A stretch of DNA of 33,737 nucleotides from Acidobacteria bacterium ADurb.Bin340 (GCA_002068835.1 MWBB01000004.1:1-33737); one strand, 5' to 3'. Shown: positions 7,181 to 15,563, numbered from the stretch's first letter. Numbers and translations are program-made. The notes: generated by a model from the sequence alone, not told the origin.

Positions 7181-7840
7181 ATGAGCTACACCGCGAACGA
7201 CGTGAAGATCCTCCGCGAGAAGACCGGCCTCGGGATGATGGACTGCAAGAAGGCCATGGACGAATGCGACGGGGATATCGAAAAGGCCATCACCTGGCTG
7301 CGCAAGAAGGGCCTGGCTGCGGGCGCCAAGAAGGCTGACCGCATCGCCGCCGAAGGCATCGTGGATGCCTACATCCATCCTGGTGGCCGCGTCGCTGTCT
7401 TCATCGAGGTGAACTGCGAAACGGATTTCGTGGCCAAGACCGAGGTCTTCCAGCGCATGGTGCACGAGATCGCCATGCACTGCGCTGCCCACGACCCCCA
7501 GCCCGTGTTCGTGCGCCGCGACGAGGTCACCCCGGACTTCATCGAGAAAGAGAAGGAAATCGCCCGCGCCCAGGCGGAGGCCACCGGCAAGCCCGCCAAC
7601 ATCATCGAGAAGATCGTCGAAGGCAAGATGAATTCCATCTACAAGGATTCCTGCCTCTACGAGCAGGCCTTCGTGATGAATCCGGATCTGACCGTGGAGC
7701 AGTACATCAGCCAGAAGACCGCCGAAATCGGCGAGAAGCTCTCCGTGCGCCGCTTCGTGAAGTGGGTCATGGGCGAGGGGCTGGAGAAGCGCAAGGATGA
7801 CTTCGCGGCGGAAGTTGCGGCCCAGATGGGCAACAACTGA
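7181..7840 (+). CDS. tsf: Elongation factor Ts, short form
   Basis: A 219-residue EF-Ts, the guanine-nucleotide exchange factor for EF-Tu. The N-terminal UBA-like module (DVKILREKTGLGMMDCKKAM, 8-27) and the TDFVAK motif near residue 80, which contacts EF-Tu, are intact. The length matches the compact forms of Thermus and Thermotoga rather than the ~283-residue E. coli protein, so most of one core subdomain appears to be missing. The end, VRRFVKWVMGEGLEKRKDDF, is a normal C-terminal module. Start ATG 7181 follows AAGGAG. A strong terminator follows the gene. Confidence 0.95.
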   Translation: MSYTANDVKILREKTGLGMMDCKKAMDECDGDIEKAITWLRKKGLAAGAKKADRIAAEGIVDAYIHPGGRVAVFIEVNCETDFVAKTEVFQRMVHEIAMHCAAHDPQPVFVRRDEVTPDFIEKEKEIARAQAEATGKPANIIEKIVEGKMNSIYKDSCLYEQAFVMNPDLTVEQYISQKTAEIGEKLSVRRFVKWVMGEGLEKRKDDFAAEVAAQMGNN

Positions 7841-7873
7841 GTCGGCGGAGCACCGCAGGCGGACTCAATCCAC

Positions 7874-7905
7874 AAGGGCGGCCCTGGCGCCGCCCTTCTT
7901 TTTTT
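7874..7905 (+). terminator. Intrinsic terminator of rpsB-tsf
   Basis: A nine-base stem AAGGGCGGC (7874-7882) / GCCGCCCTT (7889-7897) is followed by C and seven T's. The fabD Shine-Dalgarno (GGAGA) begins directly after the T-run, so any fabD transcript must read through or start very close by. Confidence 0.9.
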
Positions 7906-7914
7906 GGAGACAAC

Positions 7915-8853
7915 ATGAGCAAGGTTGCATGGCTGTTCCCCGGACAGGGTTCCCAGGCCGTGGGCATGGGCATGGCGTTCGCGGCGGCGGAGCCCGCCTC
8001 CCAAGCCGTGCTGGCGGAGGCGGATGCGGCGCTCGGCTTCGCCCTTTCCCAGGTGATGGCCGAAGGTCCCGAGGAAACGCTTAAGCTCACGGAGCACACC
8101 CAGCCTGCCATCCTCACCCACAGCACGATGGTGGTCAGGGCCTGCGGTGCTCGGCTGCCGAGGCCTGACTTTGTGGCGGGGCACAGCCTGGGCGAGTATT
8201 CCGCCCTGGTGGCCGCGGGCGCCCTGACCTTCGCGGATGCGGTCCGCACCGTGCGCGAGCGGGGCCGTGCCATGCAGACGGCGGTGCCCGTGGGCGTGGG
8301 CGCCATGGCCGCCATCATCGGCATGAAGGTGGAGGATGTGGAGGCCGGCTGCCGGGAGGCTGCCGAGGCCACGGGCAAGGTGGTGGTGCCCGCCAACTTC
8401 AACGGCGCGGGCCAGGTGGTGATCGCCGGCCATGCCGAGGCCGTGGATGCGGCCATCGAGGTGCTCAAGGGCAAGGGCGGCCGAAAGATGGTGAAACTTC
8501 CCGTGAGCGCGCCCTTCCACAGCCCGCTCATGGAGCCCGCCCAGGCCCACATGAAGCCCGTGCTGGAAGCCCTGGCCTTCAACTCCGCCACCTGTCCGTT
8601 GGTGAACAATGTGGACGCGGCCCGCGTCACCGAACCCGCCGCCCTGCGGGACGGTCTGGTCCGGCAGATCCCCGGCGCCGTGCGCTGGGAGGCCTCCATG
8701 GCGCTGCTGCTCCAGGAAGGCGTCACCACCTTCCTGGAACTGGGCCCCGGCAAGGTGCTTTCGGGCATTGCCGCCCGCATGGCCAAGGAGGCGGGGGTCG
8801 AGGTGAAGGCCTTCTCCATCGGCGCTCCCGAGGATCTGGCGCAGCTGGGCTGA
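7915..8853 (+). CDS. fabD: Malonyl-CoA:ACP transacylase
   Basis: A 312-residue FabD of normal length. It moves malonyl groups from CoA to acyl carrier protein for fatty acid synthesis. FPGQGSQ (8-14) is the oxyanion-hole loop, GHSLGEYSAL places the nucleophile at Ser91, and the catalytic His is 202 in SAPFHSPLM. The late segment FLELGPGKVLSGI is also typical. ATG 7915 follows GGAGA immediately after the tsf terminator. None of fabH, fabG, acpP or fabF is adjacent, so fabD stands outside a fab cluster here. A stable UUCG-capped terminator follows. Confidence 0.96.
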   Translation: MSKVAWLFPGQGSQAVGMGMAFAAAEPASQAVLAEADAALGFALSQVMAEGPEETLKLTEHTQPAILTHSTMVVRACGARLPRPDFVAGHSLGEYSALVAAGALTFADAVRTVRERGRAMQTAVPVGVGAMAAIIGMKVEDVEAGCREAAEATGKVVVPANFNGAGQVVIAGHAEAVDAAIEVLKGKGGRKMVKLPVSAPFHSPLMEPAQAHMKPVLEALAFNSATCPLVNNVDAARVTEPAALRDGLVRQIPGAVRWEASMALLLQEGVTTFLELGPGKVLSGIAARMAKEAGVEVKAFSIGAPEDLAQLG

Positions 8854-8873
8854 TTCGCCGCGCATGCAGGGAG

Positions 8874-8896
8874 CGGGGGCCTTCGGGCCCCCGTTT
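8874..8896 (+). terminator. Terminator of fabD with UUCG tetraloop
   Basis: CGGGGGCC (8874-8881) pairs with GGCCCCCG (8886-8893) around TTCG, forming the very stable C(UUCG)G cap, followed by TTT. It lies 20 bases after the fabD stop. Confidence 0.85.
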
Positions 8897-8910
8897 GCTA
8901 TGCTCGGGAT

Positions 8911-9360
8911 ATGGCACTGACCGTTCCCGAGATCCGGCTTCCCGTGCCCTGGTACAACCGGGCCAGCGTTCACTGGACCTTCATTCTGGGAATGATCGCC
9001 CTCTTCCTGCTGGCTTGGGCCCTGGAGCCTGCTGGGCGGAATCCCTGGATCTTCCTGCCCACCCTGAGCCCCGTGCTGATCCTGCTGATCAACCGCCGCC
9101 ATGGGGTGGTGGGCCTGGGGCGGGAGGGATCGGATCTGCTGCTCTTCGGCCTCGGTCCTCTGTGGGCGCCGCACCGCGGGGACGTGCGTCGTCTGCCCGT
9201 GGCCCAGGCCAACCTGGAGTGGGTGGGGCGCAGCCTGTTCCTGACATCCCTGGGGGATGGAAGCGCGGCTCCCGGGGGCTCCCTGGGGCGGCGAGGCGCC
9301 GTGGAACCGGCCCTGGCCTGGCTCGAAGCCCAGGGTGTGCCGCCGCCGGTGGGCGGATGA
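8911..9360 (+). CDS. Small membrane protein of unknown function
   Basis: A 149-residue protein I cannot assign to a family. After a short polar start (VPEIRLPVPWYNRAS) it has two membrane segments, about residues 21-40 (WTFILGMIALFLLAWALEP) and 45-61 (WIFLPTLSPVLILLINR). The rest looks cytoplasmic and resembles a small PH-like module: GLGREGSDLLLFGLGPLWAP, then VAQANLEWVGRSLFLTSL. There is no Shine-Dalgarno; TATGCT lies six bases before ATG 8911, so the mRNA may be leaderless. Its stop overlaps the next start (ATGA), placing it first in the operon leading to the ABC-2 exporter. Confidence 0.65.
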   Translation: MALTVPEIRLPVPWYNRASVHWTFILGMIALFLLAWALEPAGRNPWIFLPTLSPVLILLINRRHGVVGLGREGSDLLLFGLGPLWAPHRGDVRRLPVAQANLEWVGRSLFLTSLGDGSAAPGGSLGRRGAVEPALAWLEAQGVPPPVGG

Positions 9361-9500
9361 AGGGGCGGGTCCCCGCCCTGGTGGTGGCGGCCTTCGTCCT
9401 CGTGGCCCTGGGCGCCCTGGTGCTCCGGGGCCCCCGGGCCCTGCTGTACCTGGCGCCCCTTGCGGTGGTGGTGTGGCTGCTGCGCCCCGGCCTGCGATGA
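9357..9500 (+). CDS. 47-residue hydrophobic membrane protein
   Basis: A small reading frame that starts inside the previous stop (ATGA, 9357-9360). The product is almost entirely two hydrophobic segments joined by a basic turn: VPALVVAAFVLVALGALVL, then LLYLAPLAVVVWLLRP. The ATGA coupling and position before an ABC transporter suggest it is real and membrane-bound. No family was recognised. Codon use is GC-rich like its neighbours. An overlapping longer frame from 8895 is a shadow of the previous gene. Confidence 0.5.
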   Translation: MKGRVPALVVAAFVLVALGALVLRGPRALLYLAPLAVVVWLLRPGLR

Positions 9501-9541
9501 TGAGGCCAGGAACCCGCTGAACACCCGTTGAAGGAGGCCCC

Positions 9542-10477
9542 TTGCTGGAGGTGCATGCCGTCGAGAAGGCCTATGGGCCCCGGAAGGCCGTGGATGGGGT
9601 TTCCCTGACGCTGCGCCCGGGGGAGATCCTGGGCCTGCTGGGCCCGAATGGTGCCGGCAAGACCACCACGGTGGCGATGATCATGGGGCTCATCGCCCCG
9701 GATGCGGGGGAGGTGCGCATCCATGGGCGGGCGCTCCAGGGGGATGCGGATCCCCTGAAGGCCCAATTGGGTTTGGTGCCTCAGGATCTGGCCCTGTACG
9801 AGGATTCCAGCGCCCGGGAGAACCTGGCTCTCTTCGGGGCGCTGTACGGCCTCTCCGGGCAGGCGCTGGCCGAGGCCACGGAACGGGTGCTCGGGGTGGT
9901 GGGCCTTCGGGACCGAGCCCAGGAGCCGGTGTCGGCTTTCAGCGGCGGCATGAAGCGGCGCCTCAATCTGGCCGTGGCCCTCCTCCACGATCCCGCCCTG
10001 CTGATCCTCGACGAACCCACCGTGGGCGTGGACCCCCAGAGCCGCGCAGCCATCTTCGAGGCCCTGGAGGCGCTGCGGGCCAGCGGCAAGGCCCTGCTCT
10101 ACACCACCCACTACATGGAGGAGGCAGAGCGCCTCTGCGACCGCATCGTGATCATGGACCACGGGCGGGTGCTGGCAGAGGACACCCTGAAGGGGCTGCT
10201 CCGGCGGCTGCCCGCCACTGGGATGCTCCTGATGGATGTGGAGGAGGCGGACCTCCAGCCGCACCTGGCGGATCTGCAGGCCCAGCCCTTTCTGTCTTCC
10301 GTGGAACTCCAGCCGGGCCGCCTGCGGCTGGGACTCCGCGACCTGCCCCAGGACACGCACCGGGTGCTCGCCTGGTTTGCGGACTGCGGCCTGTCCTGGA
10401 GCCATTTGGCCTGCGAACGGGCCAGCCTCGAGGATGTCTTCCTGGCCCTCACCGGCCGCAGTCTGAGGGACGCATGA
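9542..10477 (+). CDS. ABC-2 type transporter ATP-binding protein
   Basis: A 311-residue ABC ATPase of the NatA/DrrA/CcmA class that powers ABC-2 exporters. It has Walker A GPNGAGKTT (34-42), Q-loop VPQD near 79-82, signature SGGMKRR (134-140), Walker B LLILDEP (153-159) and H-loop His180. About 80 C-terminal residues follow, as in drug or polysaccharide exporters. The start codon is TTG 9542, chosen because AAGGAGG ends four bases before it and MLEVHAVEKAYG is the usual opening. It overlaps the permease gene by four bases. The substrate is unknown. Confidence 0.92.
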   Translation: MLEVHAVEKAYGPRKAVDGVSLTLRPGEILGLLGPNGAGKTTTVAMIMGLIAPDAGEVRIHGRALQGDADPLKAQLGLVPQDLALYEDSSARENLALFGALYGLSGQALAEATERVLGVVGLRDRAQEPVSAFSGGMKRRLNLAVALLHDPALLILDEPTVGVDPQSRAAIFEALEALRASGKALLYTTHYMEEAERLCDRIVIMDHGRVLAEDTLKGLLRRLPATGMLLMDVEEADLQPHLADLQAQPFLSSVELQPGRLRLGLRDLPQDTHRVLAWFADCGLSWSHLACERASLEDVFLALTGRSLRDA

Positions 10478-11757
10478 ACGCGCTGATCGCCCTCGTTCGC
10501 CACGACCTGAAGACCTTCCTCGGCAACCGCCGGGCCCTGCTGATGAGCCTCGCCGCGCCCATCGTGCTGGGGGGCTTCATGGGCTACTTCTTCACCGACC
10601 GGGGCGGTGAAACCTCGAAGATCCCCATCGCCCTCGTGGATCAGGACGACAGCCCCGTGAGCCGCAAGCTGGCGGCGGGCCTGGCCGGAGACACATACCT
10701 GGAGGTCCGTCCCGCCGCGCTGGATGAGGCCCGGACGGCCGTGCGGAAGGGCAAGGTCAGTGCCGCTGTGGTGCTGCCCCCGAAGTTCGGGGAGGCGGCC
10801 ACGCGGGGATTCTTCCGGGACCAAGGACGTCCGGAAGTCACCCTGCTGCTGGATCCCTCGAAGGGCGCGGAGGCGGGGCTGGTTCGGGGGCTCCTGTCCC
10901 ACCACGCGATGGAATCCGTGTCCGGCGAGGTCTTCGGCGGTTCCCAGGGCCTGAAGCTGCTGCAGGAGAACGCCGAGGCTGTGGAGAAGGATCCCACGGT
11001 GGCCCCGGAGCTCCGGCAGGCCCTCAAGAACATCTACCGGGATGTGGCCCAGCTCAACGAGCAGGGCGCCCTCACGGATGGGAAGGGCCAGCCCAGGGGC
11101 CTGAGCCTGCCCTATGCCCTGAAGGAGGAGACCGTCACCGCCCGCACCGACATCCGCTACAACGGCTACGCCCACAGCTTCGCGGGCATGGGGGTGCAGT
11201 TCATCCTCTTCATGGGCATCGAGGCCGGGGTGGGCCTGCTGCTGCTGCGCAAGGGCAGCCTCTGGCGGCGTCTGCGGGCCGCGCCCGTGGGGCGGCAGGT
11301 GTTCCTGGCCGCCCGCATGATCAGCGCCGCCCTTTCGGCCGCCCTGCTGCTGCTGGCCATCTTCCTGGTGGCCTGGCTGGGCTTCGGCGTGAAGGTGCTG
11401 GGCAGCTTCCCAGGCTTTCTCCTGGTGACTGCGGGCTTCGCCCTGTTCACGGGGGCCTTCGGCCTCCTGATCGCCTCCCTGGGCCGCACCCCCGAGACCA
11501 CCCGGGGCCTCACCATCATGGTCACCCTCGTGATGCTCATGCTGGGCGGCGCCTGGGTGCCGGCCTTCATCTTTCCTGCCTGGCTCCAGAAGGCCTCCCT
11601 GGTGATGCCCACCCGGTGGGCCATCGATGGGCTGGATGCCATGACTTGGCGCGGCCAGGGTTTTGAGGCGGCCCTGCTGCCTGCGGGCATCCTCGCGGCC
11701 TTCGCCCTCGCGATGGGCCTGCTGGCCTGGGCGCGCTTTCCCTTCGACGAGGCATGA
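10474..11757 (+). CDS. ABC-2 type transporter permease
   Basis: A 427-residue permease of the ABC-2 (YhgE/NatB-like) class. One membrane helix near residues 20-42 (LLMSLAAPIVLGGFMGYFF) is followed by a ~190-residue non-cytoplasmic domain (IPIALVDQDDSPVSRKLAAG...). Five more helices run from about 240 to the end, including LLLLAIFLVAWLGF and ILAAFALAMGLLAWARF. The layout matches exporters that pair with the adjacent ATPase as a dimer. Start ATGA overlaps the ATPase stop, and its own stop overlaps the esterase start, so translation is coupled. Conserved PTRWAIDGLDAM lies before the last helix. Confidence 0.92.
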   Translation: MNALIALVRHDLKTFLGNRRALLMSLAAPIVLGGFMGYFFTDRGGETSKIPIALVDQDDSPVSRKLAAGLAGDTYLEVRPAALDEARTAVRKGKVSAAVVLPPKFGEAATRGFFRDQGRPEVTLLLDPSKGAEAGLVRGLLSHHAMESVSGEVFGGSQGLKLLQENAEAVEKDPTVAPELRQALKNIYRDVAQLNEQGALTDGKGQPRGLSLPYALKEETVTARTDIRYNGYAHSFAGMGVQFILFMGIEAGVGLLLLRKGSLWRRLRAAPVGRQVFLAARMISAALSAALLLLAIFLVAWLGFGVKVLGSFPGFLLVTAGFALFTGAFGLLIASLGRTPETTRGLTIMVTLVMLMLGGAWVPAFIFPAWLQKASLVMPTRWAIDGLDAMTWRGQGFEAALLPAGILAAFALAMGLLAWARFPFDEA

Positions 11758-12389
11758 GCGCCCTGGTCTACCTCCACGGTTTCGCCTCGGGGCCCGACGG
11801 CCACAAGGGGCGGCACTGCCGGGCCTGGGCGGAGGCCCACGGTGTGGCCTTCCACGCTCCGGACCTGAACCTGCCGACCTTCGAAGGGCTGACCGTGACG
11901 GCTCAGGTGCGGGCCGTGGAGGCCCTGCTGGCGGGCCTTGCCACGCCGCCCGTGCTGGTGGGGTCCTCGCTGGGCGGCCTGGTGGCGGCGGCGGTGGCCT
12001 ACCGGGGCGTGGCGCTTCGTCACCTGGTGCTGCTGGCTCCCGCCTTCGGCTTCGCTCGGCGCCGCCTGGAGGGGGAGCGCTGGGAGGGCTACCGCCATCA
12101 CCGGCGCCTGAAGGTCTTCCACCACGCGGAGAACCGCTGGATGCGCCTGGGGCCGGACCTGCTGGAGGATCTGCCCGTTTGGCGGGACGACGAGGCCTGG
12201 ATCGTGGACGGTTCCATGACCCTGATCCACGGGGTTCACGACGAGGCGGTGCCGGTGGCGGAAAGCCGGGCCTTCGCGGCGCGACAGCCCGACGCGGTGC
12301 TGCATGAAGTGAACGACGACCACGGGCTGCTGGCGCCCGAAACCCTGGCCCTGCTGGAGACGGTGCTGGCGGCGGCTACCAGGGAATGA
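11754..12389 (+). CDS. YqiA/YcfP-like alpha/beta-hydrolase (esterase)
   Basis: A 211-residue small alpha/beta-hydrolase. VYLHGFASGPDGHKG (5-19) is the oxyanion-hole strand. GSSLGG carries the nucleophile Ser (near residue 73). Acid and base are likely Asp in HGVHDEAVP and His in DDHGLL. Size and pattern fit the YqiA/UPF0227 esterase group rather than large lipases. It ends the exporter operon (ATGA overlap with the permease), suggesting it acts on something exported or imported by that system; this is inference. Its last 14 bases overlap the convergent hemolysin III gene. Confidence 0.8.
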   Translation: MSALVYLHGFASGPDGHKGRHCRAWAEAHGVAFHAPDLNLPTFEGLTVTAQVRAVEALLAGLATPPVLVGSSLGGLVAAAVAYRGVALRHLVLLAPAFGFARRRLEGERWEGYRHHRRLKVFHHAENRWMRLGPDLLEDLPVWRDDEAWIVDGSMTLIHGVHDEAVPVAESRAFAARQPDAVLHEVNDDHGLLAPETLALLETVLAAATRE

Positions 12390-13032
12390 CGTAGGCCAGC
12401 ACGGCCACCACGTGGCAGGCGCTGCCCGCCAGCACGAAGAGGTGCCAGACCGCGTGGTGGTAGGGCAGGCGCTTCCAGGCGTAGAAGATCACCCCGGCGC
12501 TGTAGCAGAGGCCGCCCCCGAAGAGCCACGCCAGCCCACCGAGCGGCAGGGCCCGCGCCAGGGGAACGATGGCGATCACCACCAGCCAGCCCATGGCCAG
12601 GTAGACCGCGGTGCTGAGGTGGCCGCCCCTTGGGCCCAGGAGGGACTTGGCCAGGATGCCCAGGACCGCCAGGCCCCAGATGACCCCGAAGATGCTCCAG
12701 CCCCAGGGCCCCCGCAGGGTGGCCAGGCAGAAGGGCGTGTAGGTGCCGGCGATGAGCACGAAGATGGCCGCGTGGTCCAGGAGGTGGAAGATCCGCTTCA
12801 GCCGTGGCCCCTGGAAGGCGTGGTAGAGCATCGACATGGCGTAGAGCACCACCAGGGAGGCTCCGAAGAGACTGGCTCCCACCACGTGCCGCGCCGTGCC
12901 GTTCAGGGCTGCGAAGGCCACCATCACGGTGAGGGCCGCGATGGCCAGCACCATGCCCAGGCCATGGGTGAGGCTGTTGGCCAACTCCTGCCGCCAGTGG
13001 GGTACGCCCGTGGGATTCTGGTGGGGCTCCAT
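12376..13032 (-). CDS. Hemolysin III / PAQR-family membrane protein
   Basis: A 218-residue seven-helix protein of the HlyIII (TrhA, YqfA) branch of the PAQR family. Metal-site residues seen in the family are present: MLYHAF near the end of helix 2, LLDHAAIFVLIAGTYTPF in helix 3, and HHAVWHLFVLAGS before the last helix. Members are linked to membrane fluidity homeostasis; despite the name, haemolysis is not shown for most. TAGCAT lies five bases upstream of ATG 13032, with no Shine-Dalgarno. Only 24 bases separate its start from that of the divergent gamma-glutamyltransferase. The 3' end overlaps the esterase by 14 bases. Confidence 0.9.
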   Translation of the reverse strand: MEPHQNPTGVPHWRQELANSLTHGLGMVLAIAALTVMVAFAALNGTARHVVGASLFGASLVVLYAMSMLYHAFQGPRLKRIFHLLDHAAIFVLIAGTYTPFCLATLRGPWGWSIFGVIWGLAVLGILAKSLLGPRGGHLSTAVYLAMGWLVVIAIVPLARALPLGGLAWLFGGGLCYSAGVIFYAWKRLPYHHAVWHLFVLAGSACHVVAVLAYVIPW

Positions 13033-13056
13033 GCTTCATGCTACCCCGGAGGTTCC

Positions 13057-14706
13057 ATGCGCCCGATGCTCCTTGCGCTGATGCTGGCCCTCAGCCTCGC
13101 CGCCGCCCCGGACCGGGGGATGGTGGTGGCCCAGGAGCGGCGGGCGGCGGAGGCCGGGGTCCAGGTGCTCCGGGAGGGCGGCACGGCGGTGGATGCTGCC
13201 GTGGCCACGGCCTTCGCCCTTGCCGTGACCCATCCCATCGCGGGCAACCTCGGGGGCGGCGGCTTCCTGCTGCACCGCCGGGCCGATGGACGGGCGGAGG
13301 TGATCGATTTCCGCGAGACGGCCCCGGCCTCGGCCCACCCCCGCATGTGGCTGAAGGAGGGGCGCTACGATGCGGCCCTCCACCACGACAGCCTCCATGC
13401 CGTGGGCATTCCGGGCACCGTGGCGGGCCTGCACCGGGCTTGGCGGCGGCACGGGCGCCTTTCCTGGGCCCGCCTGCTGGCTCCGGCCATCCGCCTGGCA
13501 GAGGAGGGATTTCCCGTGAGCCCCACCCTGGCGGAGTCCCTCGAGGCCTTCCTGCCGGATTTCCGGGCCCACGGGCCCACCCTGGCCCAGTTCTCGAAGG
13601 GCGGCGAAGCCCTCCAAGCCGGGGATCTGCTGCGCCAGCCGGACCTGGCCCGCACCCTGAGGCGTCTGGCTGCCAGGGGGCCCCGCGATTTCTACCGGGG
13701 CGAAACGGCCCGCCTGCTGCTGGCCCAGATGGCGTCGGAAGGCGGACGGATCACGGCCCGGGATCTGGCCGTTTATCGCCCCGTGATCCGCAAACCGTTG
13801 CGCGGCAGTTTCCGGGGCCACGAGGTGCTCACGGTGCCGCCCCCCAGCGGCGGGGGCATCGTGCTGCTGAGCCTGCTCAACCAGATGGAAGGGGATGATC
13901 TGGCGGCCCTGCCGGAACCGGAGCGCCTCCACGTGATGGCCGAAGCCATGCGCCGGGCCTTCGCGGATCGGGCCCGCTGGGTGGGCGATCCCGCCTTCAA
14001 CCCCGCCCTGCCCGTGGCGCGCCTGATCTCCAAACCCTACGGAGCCGCCCTGCGCCAGAGCATCGATCCCGCCAAGGCTTCCGTATCGGACCCGGGCCGC
14101 ATGACCTTCCTGCCGGAATCCGAGCAGACCACCCACCTCTCCGTGGTGGACCGTCGGGGCCACGCCGTGAGCCTCACCTACACCCTGGAGGACCACTACG
14201 GCGTGAAACGCGTGGTGCCGGGAGCGGGCTTCCTGCTGAACAACGAACTGGGGGACTTCAATGCGGGACCGGGGCTCACGGATGCCGACGGGCTGATCGG
14301 GACCGAACCGAACCTGGCCCAGCCGGGCAAGCGGCCCCTCAGCAGCATGTGCCCCGCGATCCTGTCGAAGGACGGGCGGGTGGCCCTGGTAGCGGGCAGC
14401 CCGGGCGGGCGCACCATTCCGAATACCGTGTTCCAGACGGTGCTGAACGTCGTGGTGATGGGTCTGGACGCCCAGTCAGCGGTGGATGCGCCGCGCATCC
14501 ACCACGCCTGGCTGCCGGATCGTCTGGACCTGGAGGCCGACCGCTTCGCAGAGGGTTCCCGGAAGGCCCTGGAAGCCAAAGGCCACCGCCTGGGCGAGCG
14601 GGCCCGCACCGGGGTGGCCCAGGTGATCCGGCGCCGGGCCGATGGAGGGCTTGAAGGCGGCGCCGACACCCAGCGCTGGGCCGAAAGCGCTGCGGTTGGG
14701 GAATAG
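13057..14706 (+). CDS. ggt: Gamma-glutamyltransferase
   Basis: A 549-residue GGT, an Ntn-hydrolase that cleaves gamma-glutamyl bonds of glutathione in the periplasm. Residues 1-17 (MRPMLLALMLALSLAAA) form a signal peptide. GGTAVDAAVATAFALAVTHP, NLGGGGF and FRETAPA are substrate-domain motifs. The self-cleavage and nucleophile Thr is 358 in EQTTHLSVVD, and GSPGGRTI supplies oxyanion-hole glycines, so it should mature into two subunits. ATG 13057 follows GGAGG; the long upstream frame is antisense to hemolysin III. Length matches the family. Its stop is one base from the convergent rimM stop. Confidence 0.95.
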   Translation: MRPMLLALMLALSLAAAPDRGMVVAQERRAAEAGVQVLREGGTAVDAAVATAFALAVTHPIAGNLGGGGFLLHRRADGRAEVIDFRETAPASAHPRMWLKEGRYDAALHHDSLHAVGIPGTVAGLHRAWRRHGRLSWARLLAPAIRLAEEGFPVSPTLAESLEAFLPDFRAHGPTLAQFSKGGEALQAGDLLRQPDLARTLRRLAARGPRDFYRGETARLLLAQMASEGGRITARDLAVYRPVIRKPLRGSFRGHEVLTVPPPSGGGIVLLSLLNQMEGDDLAALPEPERLHVMAEAMRRAFADRARWVGDPAFNPALPVARLISKPYGAALRQSIDPAKASVSDPGRMTFLPESEQTTHLSVVDRRGHAVSLTYTLEDHYGVKRVVPGAGFLLNNELGDFNAGPGLTDADGLIGTEPNLAQPGKRPLSSMCPAILSKDGRVALVAGSPGGRTIPNTVFQTVLNVVVMGLDAQSAVDAPRIHHAWLPDRLDLEADRFAEGSRKALEAKGHRLGERARTGVAQVIRRRADGGLEGGADTQRWAESAAVGE

Positions 14707-14707
14707 C

Positions 14708-15259
14708 TCAGTCGAGGCGGTCCAGGTCCAGGATGCCTTCGGGGGGATCCAGATCGAGGCGGCGGTGGGGCAGGTCCAGGGTCCACCAGGCCTTGATGTA
14801 GGGCACCTCCCGCTGGCCGCGGCGGCCCGGGCGGGTGTCCCGCAGCACCACCATGTCGTAGCCGCCGGGCGTTGGCTCCAGGCGCAGCACCTCGCCCACC
14901 TTCCGATCCGCCACGAAGACCTCGCAGCCGATCCAGTCGTGGCGGTAGCTTTCTCCCTCATTCAGCTGGGCCAGGGCCTCCGGCATCCAGAGGGCCCAGC
15001 CCTTCAGGGCCTCGGCGGCCGTGCGGTCGGGCACTTCCTCGAAGGCCACGCAAGGCCGGTCCTGGTGCCAGCGGAAGCTCCGCACCCTGGCGGGGCGCGC
15101 GGAGGCCGGGGCCGCATCGACATGGGAGAGGTCCAGCTCCGGCGGAGCCAGGACGAGCCCCGCCAGGCGTTCCAGGCGCTCGGGTTCGTCCGTCAGGGCA
15201 TGCAGGAGGAACTCGCCCTTGAGGCCCTGAACCTTGGCGAGGTGGCCCAGGAGCAGCAT
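14708..15259 (-). CDS. rimM: 16S rRNA processing protein RimM
   Basis: A 183-residue RimM, which binds S19 and assists maturation of the 30S head. LLGHLAKVQGLKGEFLLHA (3-21) is the hallmark start of the N-terminal barrel. Residues 85-180 form the PRC-barrel: WIGCEVFVADRKVGEVL, with VPYIKAWWTLDLP near the end. Start ATG 15259 shares its A with the khpA stop (TGATG), so translation is coupled. In many bacteria trmD and rplS follow rimM, but here the cluster stops and meets ggt convergently. Confidence 0.93.
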   Translation of the reverse strand: MLLLGHLAKVQGLKGEFLLHALTDEPERLERLAGLVLAPPELDLSHVDAAPASARPARVRSFRWHQDRPCVAFEEVPDRTAAEALKGWALWMPEALAQLNEGESYRHDWIGCEVFVADRKVGEVLRLEPTPGGYDMVVLRDTRPGRRGQREVPYIKAWWTLDLPHRRLDLDPPEGILDLDRLD

Positions 15260-15534
15260 CAGGCCTCCGCTCGGGGACGGCGTCCTTCCTCGAAGAGCTC
15301 CAGGTTCACCAGGAGATCCTCCTTGTCCCCGGCGGCCCGGCAGAGGGTGCGGAGGCTGCTGATCATGCGGCCGCTTCGGCCGATGATCCGGCCGTGGTCC
15401 TCTGGATGCGCATGGATGAGCACCTCGCGCTTGCGGCCTTCGCCGCTTACATCGACCTGCAGATCATCCGGGTGGTCCAGCACGGGGCCGAGCACATCGC
15501 GCAGGAAGGCTTCGAAGTTCATCGCAACTCCCAC
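15259..15534 (-). CDS. khpA: KH-domain RNA-binding protein KhpA
   Basis: A 91-residue single-KH protein of the YlqC/KhpA family. The GxxG RNA-binding loop is GRIIGRSG near residues 49-56, inside EDHGRIIGRSGRMISSLRTL. KhpA, with KhpB, binds RNA and affects cell elongation and division in Gram-positives. The rpsP-khpA-rimM order seen here is very widely conserved. A hairpin lies in the 69 bases between rpsP and this gene, so its expression may be lowered relative to rpsP. It ends TGATG with rimM. Confidence 0.93.
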   Translation of the reverse strand: MGVAMNFEAFLRDVLGPVLDHPDDLQVDVSGEGRKREVLIHAHPEDHGRIIGRSGRMISSLRTLCRAAGDKEDLLVNLELFEEGRRPRAEA

Positions 15535-15563
15535 AGGGTCACGGGTTCCATCCTACAGGGGAA

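Noticed and set aside
5786-7492. 568-codon minus-strand frame across rpsI, rpsB and tsf
   Set aside because: Antisense shadow of three certain genes; rich in His, Gly and Leu as typical of GC-rich reverse frames.
12412-13056. In-frame N-terminal extension of GGT
   Set aside because: Runs antisense through hemolysin III; signal peptide and Shine-Dalgarno fix the start at 13057.
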